The notes under the pieces are model-generated. The model was not told the origin of the DNA, ran no database searches, and worked only from the letters and a program-made list of their open reading frames with translations. Positions 48,840-61,636 of a DNA stretch of 64,000 bases are shown here, in pieces. Position numbers and translations under genes: made by a program. This stretch comes from Danio rerio. Its lineage: Eukaryota > Chordata > Actinopteri > Cypriniformes > Danionidae. Every line of letters starts with the position of its first letter. Positions within the stretch are counted from its first letter, which is position 1. The stretch covers positions 21,135,001-21,199,000 of the forward strand of contig NC_133176.1 of assembly GCF_049306965.1 (NCBI RefSeq), read 5' to 3'.

Positions 48840-49160
48840 TTCTCTCTGGTGATTCTCCTTCTCCCCTTCACTTTATTCCCTCAGTTTGAATATGCTAATC
48901 AAGCTGTATTCTTATTCGGAGTCTTCTATCCATGAAGACTGAAAGCTATAGACAAGAGCGCATGCATGAAAACACCGGCTCGCTGAAGATGTCGGCCTCA
49001 GTTTGCTCACTGATTGTGTATGTCTGCCACTGCCTCTGTCTGTATATGTCGTGACGTTTGCTTTATTGGGGATTAGATGTCATTACTTGGATTAACCTGC
49101 CTTCTCAAATAATCCCTCTGATAAGAGACGAGTGTTACTGACTCCACCCGCTGATCAGAT
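48840..49160. other. Non-repetitive balanced stretch, function unknown
   Basis: Contains a pyrimidine tract ending TTTATTCCCTCAG on the plus strand (like a 3' splice site) followed by sequence without a convincing frame. It could be a conserved non-coding element. Confidence 0.15.
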
Positions 49161-49521
49161 GTTTTGAGGCCTTAAAAATCAGAGCAGATGTTTTCATATA
49201 AAGCTGATTTTGTGCAGTGCCTCAACAGTTGATTGATTACGAGTAGAAGTACAGACATTTTGGATTACAAGTTTTCTGATATGTAGTTTCAGCACATGGT
49301 ATGTTAACTATGAAGCATATTTGGTTAAATTTCTGCTAATTTGTGAACAATAAAATTGAGAACAAAATCATTGGATTCAAATTCGTTTATGTTTTGATGT
49401 ATGAGTCTAGGTTTTAATAGAAAGGATTAGACTTGCTTTTTATCACTCTGTAATTTACAAAATACTGTGCACAGCCAGAAAACTTGACATATAATGAGGC
49501 AAAATCCGAATAAAACTGTAA

Positions 49522-49745
49522 CTGTCTCTGAGCTGTCACTGGGGTGGTACCTTTTCAAAAGGTACGCATTTATACTTAAAGGGTCCATATTGGTACTTCA
49601 AAATTAGTACCTAAAAATTTAAGAGAAACACTTTACTTTTAAGTTACTATGTACCCTTGAGGTATTAAAATAGAGCTTTTAGGTACAAATTTGTACCTTT
49701 TGTACCATCCCAGTGACAACTTGCGTACCTTTACTTCTGAGAGTG
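49522..49745. mobile_element. MITE with mirrored GTACC-rich ends
   Basis: GTCACTGGGGTGGTACCTTT at the left is mirrored by GTACCATCCCAGTGACAA, then GTACCTTTACTTCTGAGAG at the right. A common fish interspersed element. Confidence 0.6.
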
Positions 49746-50097
49746 TTGGTTTAAGTGCTACTGAAATGTCTGTGCAGTAGAAACAAAAACTCTTTTAAAG
49801 AAAACAAACTTATATGTACTTTAATTGAAATCTACAGGCACAAACTGATGAAACGGGACAAAATAAACACTTAAAGGGATAGTTCATACGAAAATAAAAA
49901 TTGTGTCATCATTTACTCTTCCTTGACACTTGAAGAATCTAAGGATCTGAGAATCCTTGTAGCAAACTCATGTATGTGTCGCTTCAAGAAAACAACCATT
50001 CGTTTGTGTTGTGTTTTATTTTCATCTGTTTAAATTACTTTATTCCTCATTTAATTATTTTATTTAATCATATGATCATTAGTCATTTATATAATTA

Positions 50098-50470
50098 TCA
50101 TTCATTCATTCATTCATTCATTTTCTTGTCAGCTTAGTCCCTTAATCACCACAGCGGAATGAACTGCCAACTTATCCAGCAAGTTTTTACACAGCAGATG
50201 CCCTTCCAGCCACAACCCATCTCTGGGAAACATCCATACAAACACACACACACTCATACACTACGGACAATTTAGCCTACCCAATTAACCTGTACCGCAT
50301 GTCTTTGGACTCTGGGGTAAACCAGAGCACCCAGAGGAAACCCACGCGAAGGCAGGGAGAACATGCAAACTCCATACAGAAACGCCAACTGAGCCGAGGT
50401 TCGAACCAGCGACCCAGCAACCTTCTTGCTGTGAGGCGACAGCACTACCTACTGCGCCACTGTCTCGCCT
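50098..50470 (-). mobile_element. DANA SINE, full length
   Basis: Minus orientation with a CATT-repeat tail at the left, GATGCCCTTCCAGCCACAAC inside and the tRNA-like head GAGGCGACAGCACTACCTAC at the right. Confidence 0.92.
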
Positions 50471-51556
50471 ATATAATTATCATTTTATTGATTATTAGTT
50501 AATGATTTGATTTTTATTATTGATTATTATTAGTCATTTTATTATTATTTTATATTTCATTATTACAATTTTGCTATAATTTTTGCTTTATTAATATTTT
50601 ATTTTTCCATATTGTTACAGTCTTTTGACTGTGTGGATTCAAGCGACTCTTTTTTAACAGTATAAGAGAACGTCTCCAATTCAAGGTCTATATTGTCTCT
50701 GGACAATGTTGTGAAGCAGTAATTTTTCATTGCTGTTGCTTGTGGTATAATAACACTTGTTGGATTTATTTTGGTCAGATGAAGTCTGAGTATTGAATCA
50801 TACATAACTAAGATTATTAAATTACTCTGCTCTTTCTCATCATTACTTTGTCTCCTGCTTCTGCTCCTCTCTGGCTTTCTCAGTCAACTCCTATATTGAC
50901 AGAAAACTGTTATTTAGTTGAATACTGGTTAACAGGTTTGGGTATTTGGCTGCTAGTTGTCTGGATGCCCAGAGAAACAGACATTTTCTGACAGGATCTG
51001 GCGTCCGGGGCGAGATCTTATTAATCTGGCATGGAGAGTTGTTGAACACAAAAAAATATATTTCTATAAATGTTGACAACCGATAACCATTGACTTCCGT
51101 TGTATTTGTTTTTAGTGGTTACAGGTTAACATCATTCTTAAAAGTATCTTTACGTTCTTTACGTTAGGGGTTTGGAATAGGGGTTTGGAACCACTTGAGG
51201 ATCCGTAAACGGCGAGTAGTGAACTATCCCTTTAAAAGTTTAGTTGGATATTTTATTTTTATAATCTTGTAAACATTAAAGGCATATAGCAACAAATGGC
51301 TTAAATAAGTTTGTGCATGTTGACTGTTGAATCTCTGAATGTTTTTCAAATGAATTGTGCTGTTTGATGTTTACACACACTGAACACAAGATTCACACAC
51401 ACATGCAGACACACGGTGACCTTAAAAACACCCCTGTCCTAGCAGGCAGAGGTCGAGTCCATCTTTCAGGAGCAAGAGCACATCATGTGTCAATCAGTGG
51501 ATAGACAGACAGTCTCCCACACAACAACAAGCACACAATAAAAATTGTCTAAGGGC
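50471..51556. other. Intergenic sequence with a palindromic-MITE right part
   Basis: Near 51075-51236 the sequence CGATAACCATTGACTTCCGT ... GAACTATCCCTTTAAAAG belongs to the 'agttcacc' MITE. The rest is unassigned. A short charged minus-strand frame at 50843-50890 is discussed under smim31. Confidence 0.4.
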
Positions 51557-51880
<324 letters not shown>

Positions 51881-51928
51881 TTTATACTTATTTCATTTTA
51901 TTAGTTATTTTATTTCCCAAAAAAAAGG

Positions 51929-52322
51929 GACTGCACGGTAGCGCAGTGGGTAGCACGATCCCCTCACAGCAAGAAGGTTGCTGGTTTGAGCCTTGGCTGG
52001 GTCAGTTGGTGTTTCTGTGTGGAGTTTGCATGTTCTCCCCGTGTTGGCGTGGGTTTCCCCCCAGGTGCTCCGGTTTCCCCCACAAGTCCAAAGACATATG
52101 CTTTAGGTGAATTGGGTAGCCTAAATTGTTCGTTTTGTATATGTGTGAATGAGTGTGTTTGGATGTTTCCCAGTGATGGGTTGCAGCAGGAAAGGCATCC
52201 ACTGCGTAAAACGTATGCTGGATGAGTTAACAGTTCATTCCACTGTGGTGACCCCATAATAATAAAGGAATTAAGCCGAAAAGAAAATGAATGAATGAAT
52301 GAATGAATGAATGAATGAATAA
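51929..52322 (+). mobile_element. DANA SINE, full length
   Basis: GCACGGTAGCGCAGTGGGTA head, GTTTGCATGTTCTCCCCGTG, CAGCAGGAAAGGCATCCACT, and a GAATGAATGAAT tail. Confidence 0.93.
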
Positions 52323-52904
52323 ATGTCCATCTTCTTCGAAAATGTATCCATTTCTCTGTTACATTGGACAATATATAATGGGGATGTAATTTCCTCTTTT
52401 AAAATATATTAAGGAAAATAAATTACATGTAATGCATTTGAATTTGAATGAGGTATTGCAAATAATATAAACTACATCTAAAATTTCAAATGGCCTCCTT
52501 GATTTTTTTCTGTTAATTACTATATTATTTTAAGTTTTCTCCTAGGACATTCATTGAGAGCACTTATTTTTGCAACATAAATTATTTAGTTTTAACCGTT
52601 TTGAATTTGGCTTTGACACTGAATAATCTTATATAATACCAATACACCAGATTTGCACAAATATCTCATAGTATAGGATCCCATGACCAGTATCAATTTA
52701 TTAGCCATATGGATTCTTTTCTAAGAAATCTATCTGGTTGTACTCATTTATTCTGGCCACTATATAAAATCAGTGATAACAAAATAATGCTGATTATATG
52801 TGTTGCTTGTCTTTTCTTTTCAAACTTTAGAAAAGACAAAAGAATCATGACAATCAAGGTTATCCATACAGGTGAAGAGAAAATGATGAACCCTTCTGTG
52901 AAAT

Positions 52905-53580
52905 AAAATTATTTTCCAAATATTTATCATGTGATGTTTAACAAAGCAAGGACAGTTCTAAAGAAAGTAATTCTTTTTCTGTTGGAGAATGTATTTTTTC
53001 TTTTCGTTTGGGTGGAAATTTTTTTTTTGTTTGAAAATGCTGAGGTCAATATTATTTGCCCCTAAAGGCTAAGTCCCTATATTAATCAGGGGTCGCCACA
53101 GCGGAATGAACCGCCAACTTATCCAGCTTATGTTTTACACAGCAGATGCCCTTCAAGCTACGTCCTCCTTCACTGGGAAACACCCATGCAATCTCATTCA
53201 CACACATACTCTACAAGCTTACCCAATTCACCTGTACCACATTTCTTTGGACATGGCTTGGTGAAAACAAATGGAGTACTAGGAGAAAACCCACACCAAA
53301 ACAGGGAGAACATGCAAACTCCACATAGAATAGTCAACTGACCCAGCCAAGGCTCGAACCAGCGACCTTCTTGCTGTGAGGTGACAGTGCTACCCACTGC
53401 ACCACCGTGCTGAATATTTATTCAAAGACAAAAGATTTACAGTTGCTATAAATAAGTTATAAATATCTTATGTTTAAAAATGTGTTGAAAGATTTTTTTT
53501 TCTGTTGAACAGCACCTGGGAAATATTTGAAATAGAGTTTAAATTAGACAGGAGGACTAATAATTTTCTCTTCAACTGTA
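52905..53580. mobile_element. 'Taataattctgacttcaac' family DNA element interrupted by DANA
   Basis: A diverged copy. CATGTGATGTTTAACAAAGC at the left and CTAATAATTTTCTCTTCAAC at the right flank a DANA SINE. Confidence 0.55.
53067..53413 (-). mobile_element. DANA SINE nested in a DNA element
   Basis: Minus orientation: TATTAATCAGGGGTCGCCAC, GAACATGCAAACTCCACATA and the tRNA-like head GAGGTGACAGTGCTACCCAC. Confidence 0.9.
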
Positions 53581-54028
53581 TGCAATGAATAACTGACGCA
53601 TTACAGCACATCAATCCACTGAAATCATTTAGCGAAGTTATATGGAGCTGTAGTGCGGTTCAAGACCTGCCTGGAACTACTTCAGCTGTGTGTTATCTGA
53701 AAAAAAACCTTGCACACAGAAAAAATCCAATCCAATAATCCAATTTTGGAATGCAGTAGAGTTTTATTGCATTATAAGATTAAATCAGATCATTTGAAAA
53801 ACAGTTTAAATTCTTTAATTGAACATACCTTTTCCCTTGAGCCCAACACTGAGTTCAAAGTGAGAGTGCTAAAGTTGCTGCCAAGTGCGTTTGTATATGA
53901 TTATTTCAGTGTAACAGGAAGTGTTATCAGTGCGTAGCTTTGTTGACTGTTGCACTAGCAGATAAGAGTAGCATTCATTCCCCATAACCTTTCTTCCTCC
54001 AAAACTAGATTACCACCCTCCCTTTACA

Positions 54029-54060
<32 letters not shown>

Positions 54061-54061
54061 A
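54029..54061. repeat. (CA)n microsatellite
   Basis: CA run in intergenic sequence. Confidence 0.93.
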
Positions 54062-54404
54062 TATACACCGCGAGACAATACCCCCTTCTGCAGTTTACAA
54101 CTCCAAGTGCTTACTGCCAGGAAACCCGAACTCCCCCACCACCATCCCTTCCTCCAACATACCCGTGCAGGTTACTTCATAAACACTGGAGATTTCATTT
54201 GGCTTTTAACATCAAAACATATAATGCAGCTTTTAATGTTGTTTACCCCCCTTACATGTCCTGTTTGTGCCCTGTTTAGTATTCTTTTTTTGTCTTTGTT
54301 TACAGAAGATGAAAACATATTTTAATGTAACAATAGTTAGTCAAAAAAATAAAAATCTAGTCAGGCATCATCAGAATCATTAGATGACATAATAAAGCAC
54401 TTTA

Positions 54405-54687
54405 TTTAAAGGAAAAGTTCACCTAAAAATGAACATTTTCTCAGCATTTACTCAAATGCAAGTGGATCTAAACTTTTTATTGATTTCCTTTTTCTGTTGA
54501 ACACAAAACAATATATTTTGATGAATGTTGGAAAAAGCAGTCAATGACTGATAGTAATGAACGTTTCTTCCCCAATATTTTTTTATAGATATCTTGACTT
54601 GTGATAACTCAAAAAAGGTTTAGAACAAGTGGAGGATGAAAACATGATGAAATAATTTTTATTTCTGGGTGAACTATCCCTTTAAAG
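54405..54687. mobile_element. Palindromic 'agttcacc' MITE
   Basis: Left end TTAAAGGAAAAGTTCACCTA and right end GGGTGAACTATCCCTTTAAA mirror each other, with CTGTTGAACACAAAACAATA inside. Confidence 0.75.
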
Positions 54688-55017
54688 ATTATAGTGAAGC
54701 ACTAACTCACCCTTTTGTCAGCAAAACATTTATAGACACAATTTTCTATGATCACAGGTCATACATTTTTTCATTATATAAATTAAATAAATGTGTTACA
54801 TCAAACATAAATTCTATATTATTTCACCCATAATTGACATTTGATAAATTAAAAGTACAAAAAGTGAGAATATTTGGATGAAAAATAGGCCTTCTTTGGA
54901 AAGTAAGACATGTTTCACATTAGTTTCTTTCAGATTATTTACTGATTTTTTGAAACATGCATATATTTTAATTCATAAAGGAATATTAGTGTTAAAAATA
55001 GAATTAATTACCTAGAC

Positions 55018-55345
55018 CAGTGGCTCTCAAACTTTTTTCACCAAGTATCACCTCAGAAAAAAAAGAGTCTCTCCAAGTACCACCAAAATGAGGAGTATTG
55101 AAACACAGTAGCGTAGTAGGCCCAGTAAAGCAGCTACAACTCTGCACAGTTAAAAAACGTGGCAGATTACCTCAGAAATATAGGCTATATGTCATATATG
55201 GCATATTATATACATAATTTTTGATTAATTATTGATTGATTAAATGTGTGTAGCATGTACATGACATATTTCATTCGTCCGCGTACCACTAGAAGGAAGC
55301 CTGCGTACCACTAGTGGTACACGTACCACAGTTTGAGAACCACTG
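55018..55345. mobile_element. hAT-type MITE with 8-bp target duplication
   Basis: CAGTGGCTCTCAAACT and AGTTTGAGAACCACTG are inverted ends with one mismatch. ACCTAGAC is repeated exactly on both sides (55010-55017, 55346-55353). Length 328 bases; the right part carries CGTACCACTAG repeats. Confidence 0.93.
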
Positions 55346-55389
55346 ACCTAGACTAACCTGAGGGATATGCAAACCAATATAAATTCTGT

Positions 55390-55675
55390 GACCATTTACT
55401 TATTCTCCACTTGTTCCAAACTTGAGTTTCTATCTTCTCTTAAACACAAACTGAAATCTACTGAAGAATTTTGGAAACCAGCAGCCACTGACTTCTGTAG
55501 TCATTTTTGTTCCTACAATGAAAGTCAGTGGCTGCTGCAGGGTTTTAAGCATTCTTCAGAATATCTTGTTTTGTGTGCAATAAAAAAAAAGAAATTCCTA
55601 AAAGTATAGAACTACTTCAGTGTGAGTAAGTGGTGAGGAAATGTTCTTTACTGGTGAAATATCCTGCCTCATTCA
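55390..55675. mobile_element. Palindromic 'agttcacc' family MITE, diverged
   Basis: ACTTGTTCCAAACTTGAGTT, CAGCAGCCACTGACTTCTGT and its mirror AAAGTCAGTGGCTGCTGCAG show the palindromic core. Confidence 0.6.
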
Positions 55676-57914
55676 TGTTACAGTAATAGTCAATGTTTTT
55701 CTTTTTCTTTTTTTGCATATCGCTTTTTACCAATAGAGGGCGCCCCGGTCAGCACCAACGGACATGACAAGGGAATTTCGTGATTATCTCATTTTTATTT
55801 ATATCTTCAGTGCAACACTGAATGAATCAAGTATGAGAACTTTATAAATGAACTGTGTGTGTTTTCGAAATTCACAAAAATGTTGCACTTGGAACTGCTC
55901 ATGGTCAAGAAACAGAGCACTGGAAACTTACCTTCAGCCCACATCTTCAAAAATCGTCAAATCCAGGTGAGTGGGGCATTACGTCAGATAAACTTGTAGC
56001 CTACATAGAGTCTGCTAGAATGCCTGCATTAAAAGAAATGCTCTGTCATTTTTAAAATCCTTCAATGGCCATAATCCACAGTTAGCAGTTAGCAGATCTT
56101 TTTATCCAGGATGCTTACAGAAGGCTGATTACAGGGTTAGTTGTCCTGCAGCACAGTGGTGTGAAATGCCTTGCTTTAGGGGACAGTAACAGAGCCAGAT
56201 TATGATACAGTGACTTTCCTGCTATCATCCCACATGAGAAAATAATTGACTATAGTGTTTATAATCCATACTATAAGAGTTGTACTGTATCACAACTCTT
56301 TGTTAAATAAGCATATTGTAGTGAATTTCAAAACTGTAATACATTCTGTAGCATATTTTAGTTAACTTATTACAGTAAAATGTGGTGTATTGTAGTATAA
56401 TTTATATACAGTTGAATTCAAAACTATTAATCCCCTGAATTATTGCCCCCTGTTTATTTTTCCCCCAGTTTCTGTTTAATGGAGAGATTTTTTTTCACCA
56501 CATTTCTAAACATAATAGTTTTAATAACTCATCTCTAATAACTGATTTATTTTATCGTTGCCATGATGACAGTACATCATATTTGACTAGATATTTTTTA
56601 AGATATTCTATACAGCTTAAAGTGACATTAAAAGGCTTAACTAGGTTAATTTGGAAAATAATTAAAAAAGAAAGAAAATTCAAAGTGGGGTTATTAATTC
56701 TGACTTCAACTGTAGTCAACTGTACAGAGAACTTATTGTTGTACTGGGTAATTTGTTTATATTACTACAGATGTTGTTTTACAGTAGCAATTATAAAATT
56801 ACCACAAGAGATTAAGTCAAGTACTTTACCTAAGTATGGTTATGTATAGTATTCATTGCAACTCAGACACTTGTATTTTTTTATCAGATAAAAAAAATGG
56901 AACAGTGCCAATATAAGTTGAAGACAGCATGGTTGAATATAAATACATTTTTTGGCAGTTTTTAAATATTTTAAAATGCATATATCCATGGGTAAACATC
57001 TGAACAGTAAATACTGTATTAGAGCTTCATTTGGCTAGATACATAGGACTAGGTCTAGAAAACAAGGACTATCATACATTTTATAATGATTTACTGAAGA
57101 CAAAAAAAAAATCATTGTGTAAGAATTTATATAGCTTACCAAAAGTTACTGTTTTTAAAACAATACTTTAATCATTGAAATTGTATTTAGTAATATATAA
57201 TATGATCTATACTTTTATATATGCGAATAAGTACAGAAGTAAAGTTATTGGTTAATCTTTACATATAGCTAACTATTATGCAGAATAAATTACATATTAA
57301 GACACATTAAAACATTAATTTCACATTTTAATAAACAAAATACATTTCCATTTTGAAATAAAATGTTCCCTTGACATTACACAAGGAAAGTAACCATTTT
57401 CGATTACTGTTATATTATTTTAACATAGAAAAGTGACAAAGCTATAAGTGGAAAATTAAATACAATACAGCCAAAAGCATATAAAAATCACAGTATTACT
57501 TAATGGAAATAACTTGTGTATATACAATGTAATATAAATATACAAAATACCTTCAGTAGTACACATTTTTCTATTTTTATTGCTAAAGACTTCCACCACC
57601 AATAGTCTGCCTTCCAAAGTGTAAGAACAGGTAACATAAGAACTCCCAACAGGTTTTAAATTACATTACAAATGTTAAGCAGCTTTAAGAGGGGAAAGAG
57701 GAGGGGTTTCAATTTCAATAAATCCTCTTTACCTTTCTTTCACTGGTTAATTACCTATCGGGGTCATACATTCAAGCCAATCAGAGACAGCTGAGGGAAT
57801 TCTCAGTCTCAGAGATCTTCAGATACACAGGCTGGCTGCTTCCGAAATCACATGCTCTCTTGAGGAGATTAAGTAATTACTTGGCAACCACTTAAATGTG
57901 CATTCTACAGTGCA
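55676..57914. other. Intergenic sequence including one DNA element; no gene recognised
   Basis: A short 'taataattctgacttcaac' family copy with both ends sits at 56408-56713. The remainder is AT-rich. A balanced block at 57690-57880 has an NF-Y type CCAATCAG (57777-57784) and GGTTAATTACC (57745-57755), but part of it (CTTCCGAAATCACATG) looks repeat-derived. Confidence 0.4.
56408..56713. mobile_element. Internally deleted 'taataattctgacttcaac' family element
   Basis: ACAGTTGAATTCAAAACTAT at the left and AATTCTGACTTCAACTGT at the right are inverted ends. Inverse orientation to the copy at 36803. Confidence 0.75.
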
Positions 57915-58385
57915 TTACACTAATATTGGCACCCTTAAGATGAAATATGAGCAAAAAAAAAAAGGCTATGAAACTGGCTATGAAATCTTTTGCTCATTAA
58001 CATTAAATGGATCCATTTGTTTTATGAACAACAAATATATCTGTTAAATGTATGTGTGCCACCATTATTTACACTGCTATGAATTTATATGAGCATTTTT
58101 TTAAGTATATTCACATTGATATTTTCCTTTCCTTTTTTTTACACCTGGGTGACTAGAATCACGACCTCCTGTTTCACAGGGCTATAAATATGAGGTAACA
58201 CAAAGGCCAAACTCACTCAGTCATTCAGCACAATGGGGAAGACCAAAGAACAGAACTGTGATTTACAGCAAAAGTGTTGCTGAGCTTTACAAAATAGGAA
58301 GTGGCTCTTATAAAAATAACAATAACACAGAAAATGCCACGACATACCCGGTTTCTGACATTAGGGAAATCATTTAGAAATTACA
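57915..58385 (+). mobile_element. Tc1-like transposon relic, 5' part
   Basis: An ATG at about 58233 opens MGKTKEQNCDLQQKCC, close to the start of fish Tc1 transposases (MGKTKEL). A stop follows in frame after about 16 codons. CTAATATTGGCACCCTTAAG near 57921 resembles a Tc1 terminus. Confidence 0.6.
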
Positions 58386-59424
58386 CTCAACTCCAAGTCT
58401 TATGAATCAGTTGAATCACTTTATCACTAGCCAGGTTTGCACCCTAACTTAAAGTGAATCTTTTCAAATTTTCGTTAAAAAATATAAACATATCCTAATT
58501 AGGTGTGTTTCCATCATGTTTTTAGAGCAACCGACTGTAGTATTGGTAACCTAGAAACTAACAGTAAACAAGGCAAGCATAATGGAATCATGTGGGTTTA
58601 ATGTTCGCTACATCATTTTATTCTAAAAAGGAGTTTTCATCTCCCAATATTTGCATTAAACCTTTTTCACACAAGTCCAAAGCCAGCTCAAGTGAGCTTA
58701 TAAAAAGTTTGTTTGCGAATTAAGGGATTTTTTCATAAAAAATTTGGCATTTTCATCACTTCTTCAAAGTATGCATTAACACAGGATGAGGAAACCTCAG
58801 CTACTGTTATAGGACAATGGTTCAAATGGCCCAAAATCTTAGGCTCAAAAAGTCTCCAAAACTACAATCTGACATCACCTGGCCACCTGGCTGGGTGGTT
58901 AATCGATGGCAATTATATAGGGCCAATATAGTGTGGTATACATATAATCTGGACATTCAGTTGCCATGTTGTCATCCTTGTACCCTTTTCCCGCATTTTA
59001 AATTCAGGCATGCTTCTTTTTGTCACATACTGTTTTTTTCACCTACTATATATAAACCTGTATGTGATTTCAGATTTCACTTCTGTCCATTGGTTAACAG
59101 CTTTTGGTGAGTCGGGCCTGTTTATCGAGGACATTTTCTTCGAGTTGATTTGTTATGTGATCTGCTCTGTCTGAATTCAATCACCTGTGGGACATAAACA
59201 TAACATTAGCTGGCTTTTTATTTACTCATTAGTAGGACAGACTAATTAAGAGAGATAATACAGAGACTAGCAGCATTACATATTTAGTAAAAACTAATCA
59301 TATAAACAACAGCACTACAATATAAATATAACATTATACAAAATAATACAGTGCAAACAGTAAGAGCAAATATTGTTCAATATATGGAAGCATTGAACAA
59401 ATTGTAATAATAACACTGTTCTGG
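58386..59424. other. Sequence left of smim31 exon; nothing recognised
   Basis: Searched on the minus strand for a charged second coding exon of smim31. None with acceptor, phase and homology was found. Confidence 0.35.
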
Positions 59425-59472
<48 letters not shown>

Positions 59473-59484
59473 TTAATAATAACA

Positions 59485-59542
<58 letters not shown>

Positions 59543-59559
59543 TATTATTATTATTATTT
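59425..59559. repeat. (TAA)n joined to (TTA)n, self-complementary
   Basis: An ATA/TAA block runs into a TTA/ATT block, so the two halves can pair as a hairpin of roughly 50-60 base pairs. Read on the minus strand it lies in the smim31 intron, starting about 25 bases after the donor. Confidence 0.95.
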
Positions 59560-59586
59560 GTTTTTGAGTACAGAGCGCATACATAC

Positions 59587-59695
59587 CTTGATGATCTGTA
59601 TTATAGGTGTAGATGGCAGCCAGGCCAAATAAGCACATGATAGTGAAGGCAATGAAGATGAAGACCAACTCAAAAACTGAAAACAGATGATCCAT
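59587..59695 (-). CDS. smim31: Small integral membrane protein 31-like, first coding exon
   Basis: The exon runs 59587-59714 and coding starts at the ATG of 59693-59695. It encodes 36 residues plus one base: MDHLFSVFELVFIFIAFTIM, then CLFGLAAIYTYNTDHQ, ending at a consensus donor (AAG|GTATGT). Residues about 8-30 form one membrane span. As I recall, human SMIM31 (ex-LINC01207) begins [20 protein letters not shown] and goes on with SLFTLASIYT, sharing E-x-x-FI, AF, LF-x-LA-x-IYT at identical spacing, and its gene also sits beside APELA. Function of the family is not established. The start has G at -3 and +4. The acceptor at 59715 follows a GT-rich tract. The charged C-terminal exon expected by homology lies further left and could not be placed. 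A (TAA)n/(TTA)n tract begins about 25 bases inside the following intron. Confidence 0.75.
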
Positions 59696-61124
59696 AACAC
59701 ACACACTTCCACTCCTACGCACACACACAACACAAACACCCAAACACAATACAGAAAATGATTTAACACAGTGAGTAAATGAAAATTATCATTTTTTGAG
59801 TGAACTATCCATTTAAAGATATAGTAAAAAAAATTAAAAAAACACTAGCGCAACGCAACACTATAAACAATAATGCACTGCAAGCTGAAAATTTTCTCAT
59901 TTACACCTCAACAACATGATTTGTGTTATGATTAGAGACACAAGTTTACCAGGTTGCACTGGTATGGACAACACTAAAATAGTTTAATGGTCATTACATG
60001 ACAATATTGTTCTATTCAAAGTGTCGCTGACTAATCAGTATCAAATATTCTAGAAAGATTGGTCTCTGTATACTCTCATGGAAATTAAACTTTTTGTAAC
60101 AATATTGTAACAATGACATGTATATGTAACAATGACATGTATATTGTTACAATATTTTGTAACAATGACATGGAAAATTATGTAAGAACTTACCAACAGA
60201 TTTATGTAATTCTACAGTAAAATAATGTTTTAAGAGGAAAAAAAGCAAGAAATCTTATAAAGTAGAATAACTGTAGACTGAAATTCCCATAATTCCTTGT
60301 TACACTTCACTTTTACAGCTCCAATTGTTGAGTGAATGTTTGTTGCATTTGTTGTCGTGTGTGTTATCATTTTTTGTGTGAATGACTTCAATGCTCCAAT
60401 GCTAGTATTTAGTTTATCTTGTGATCATTTAGTTTTGATTGTTAGTGTTTTGTTTTTCTGTATTTGTTGTCATTATATATTATTGGTATGAAGATTGCAG
60501 TTGTAGGCTGTGGAATTTACTGGTTTAAAATGTAATTTATTTTTATAAATTACATTTGTATACTGTCAAATGTACAGGTTGTTTTGTACAATTTTTGTAA
60601 AAACAATAGACAAAAATATTAAAGAATGTTTTGTAAATGTATTTTTTCTCATGAATCAAGTTAAATAATAAACAATGATAATTATAAATGTTGCAGGACC
60701 ATGATGGAGCAATATGTTGACAAGTTTGGTTTTTAAAAATAATATCACATAAGGATCATAGCTACTACAGTGCAAATTTAGGACTATTACATAAAATAAA
60801 ACCCAAAGAACAGTTCATTGATTATTAAATATTTAAGCCTTTAAGGTGCACTCCTTAAAAATATTTTTGGCCCACAAATTATATTGAATAATGCTGGCAC
60901 AACTCTGATAAACAATAATAATATTAAATATTAAAATATTAGTAAATATTAAAATGATAATGATAACCTATGCATAAAAGGTCAACCAGGTGGTTATGAT
61001 GCCTGTTAAAGGGTTAAATAAAATAAAATTCACAAAAAACAAATAAATTGTTAACCCAGTGAACCAAAATAATTGTAACTAAAACTTAAAATGTATTTAA
61101 ATAGTTAAAGTTGTAATAATTTAA

Positions 61125-61636
61125 CCCTTGTGTGTTGTTCAAATTGACTACCTTTTCATTATGTTGGTGGTGGTTTTTGCCCTATTGACTTTCATTATAA
61201 CAAAATATTTTGATTGCAAAGCCATGGTAGTAATGCATTCTTAATTGTTGGTGGTTTTCCCTGTTAGAAAGAAATACAATTTGTTAATTTTTACTGTTGA
61301 TCATCAGTTATCAGGATGAACCCTTTAGATAGGCCTGGGCAAGAAGTTTCTGGCTTTTATATGAAGTTCTATGGAGAATAACAGCAAATGAGAAAAATGT
61401 AATTATAATGGAAGTCAATGGGACAAAAACAGCCACTAACATAATGAAAGGGTAGTAAATTTGCCCAGAGTGTATTGTTGAGTTTTTAAAATAATGTAAA
61501 GCATTTTCCCAGAAAATGTGAATACAAAACAAGATTTGACACCCAAACTCATTTAATTTAGTTTAAAAGTTGTGGCCAAATTAAGACTCAAAATCACCCC
61601 TGAATGGATGAAAACATCCCCAACTGCACATAAGGG
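61125..61636. mobile_element. piggyBac-type MITE with TTAA target duplication
   Basis: TTAA flanks both sides (61121-61124, 61637-61640). The ends CCCTTGTGTG and CACATAAGGG are imperfect inverse copies. Length 512 bases, non-coding. In the presumed smim31 5' intron. Confidence 0.8.

Noticed and set aside
52833-52905. Plus-strand exon-like stretch after a good TTTCAAACTTTAG acceptor, ending in a stop
   Set aside because: No upstream coding exon on the plus strand and it abuts a DNA element; most likely chance.
55700-55745. Minus-strand Lys-rich frame (KKRYAKKEKEKH) as a smim31 tail
   Set aside because: No usable acceptor in the right phase nearby; a homopurine run gives such frames by chance.
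58116-58169. Minus-strand candidate smim31 exon reading GGRDSSHPGVKKRKGKYQC then EYT-stop in the right phase after a CAG
   Set aside because: The AG is not preceded by a pyrimidine tract, the peptide has no match to the SMIM31 tail I remember, and the stretch lies inside a Tc1-like relic.
59315-59749. 144-codon minus-strand frame across the smim31 exon
   Set aside because: It reads through the (TAA)n/(TTA)n tract after the donor; only the part before the donor is taken as coding, in the other frame.
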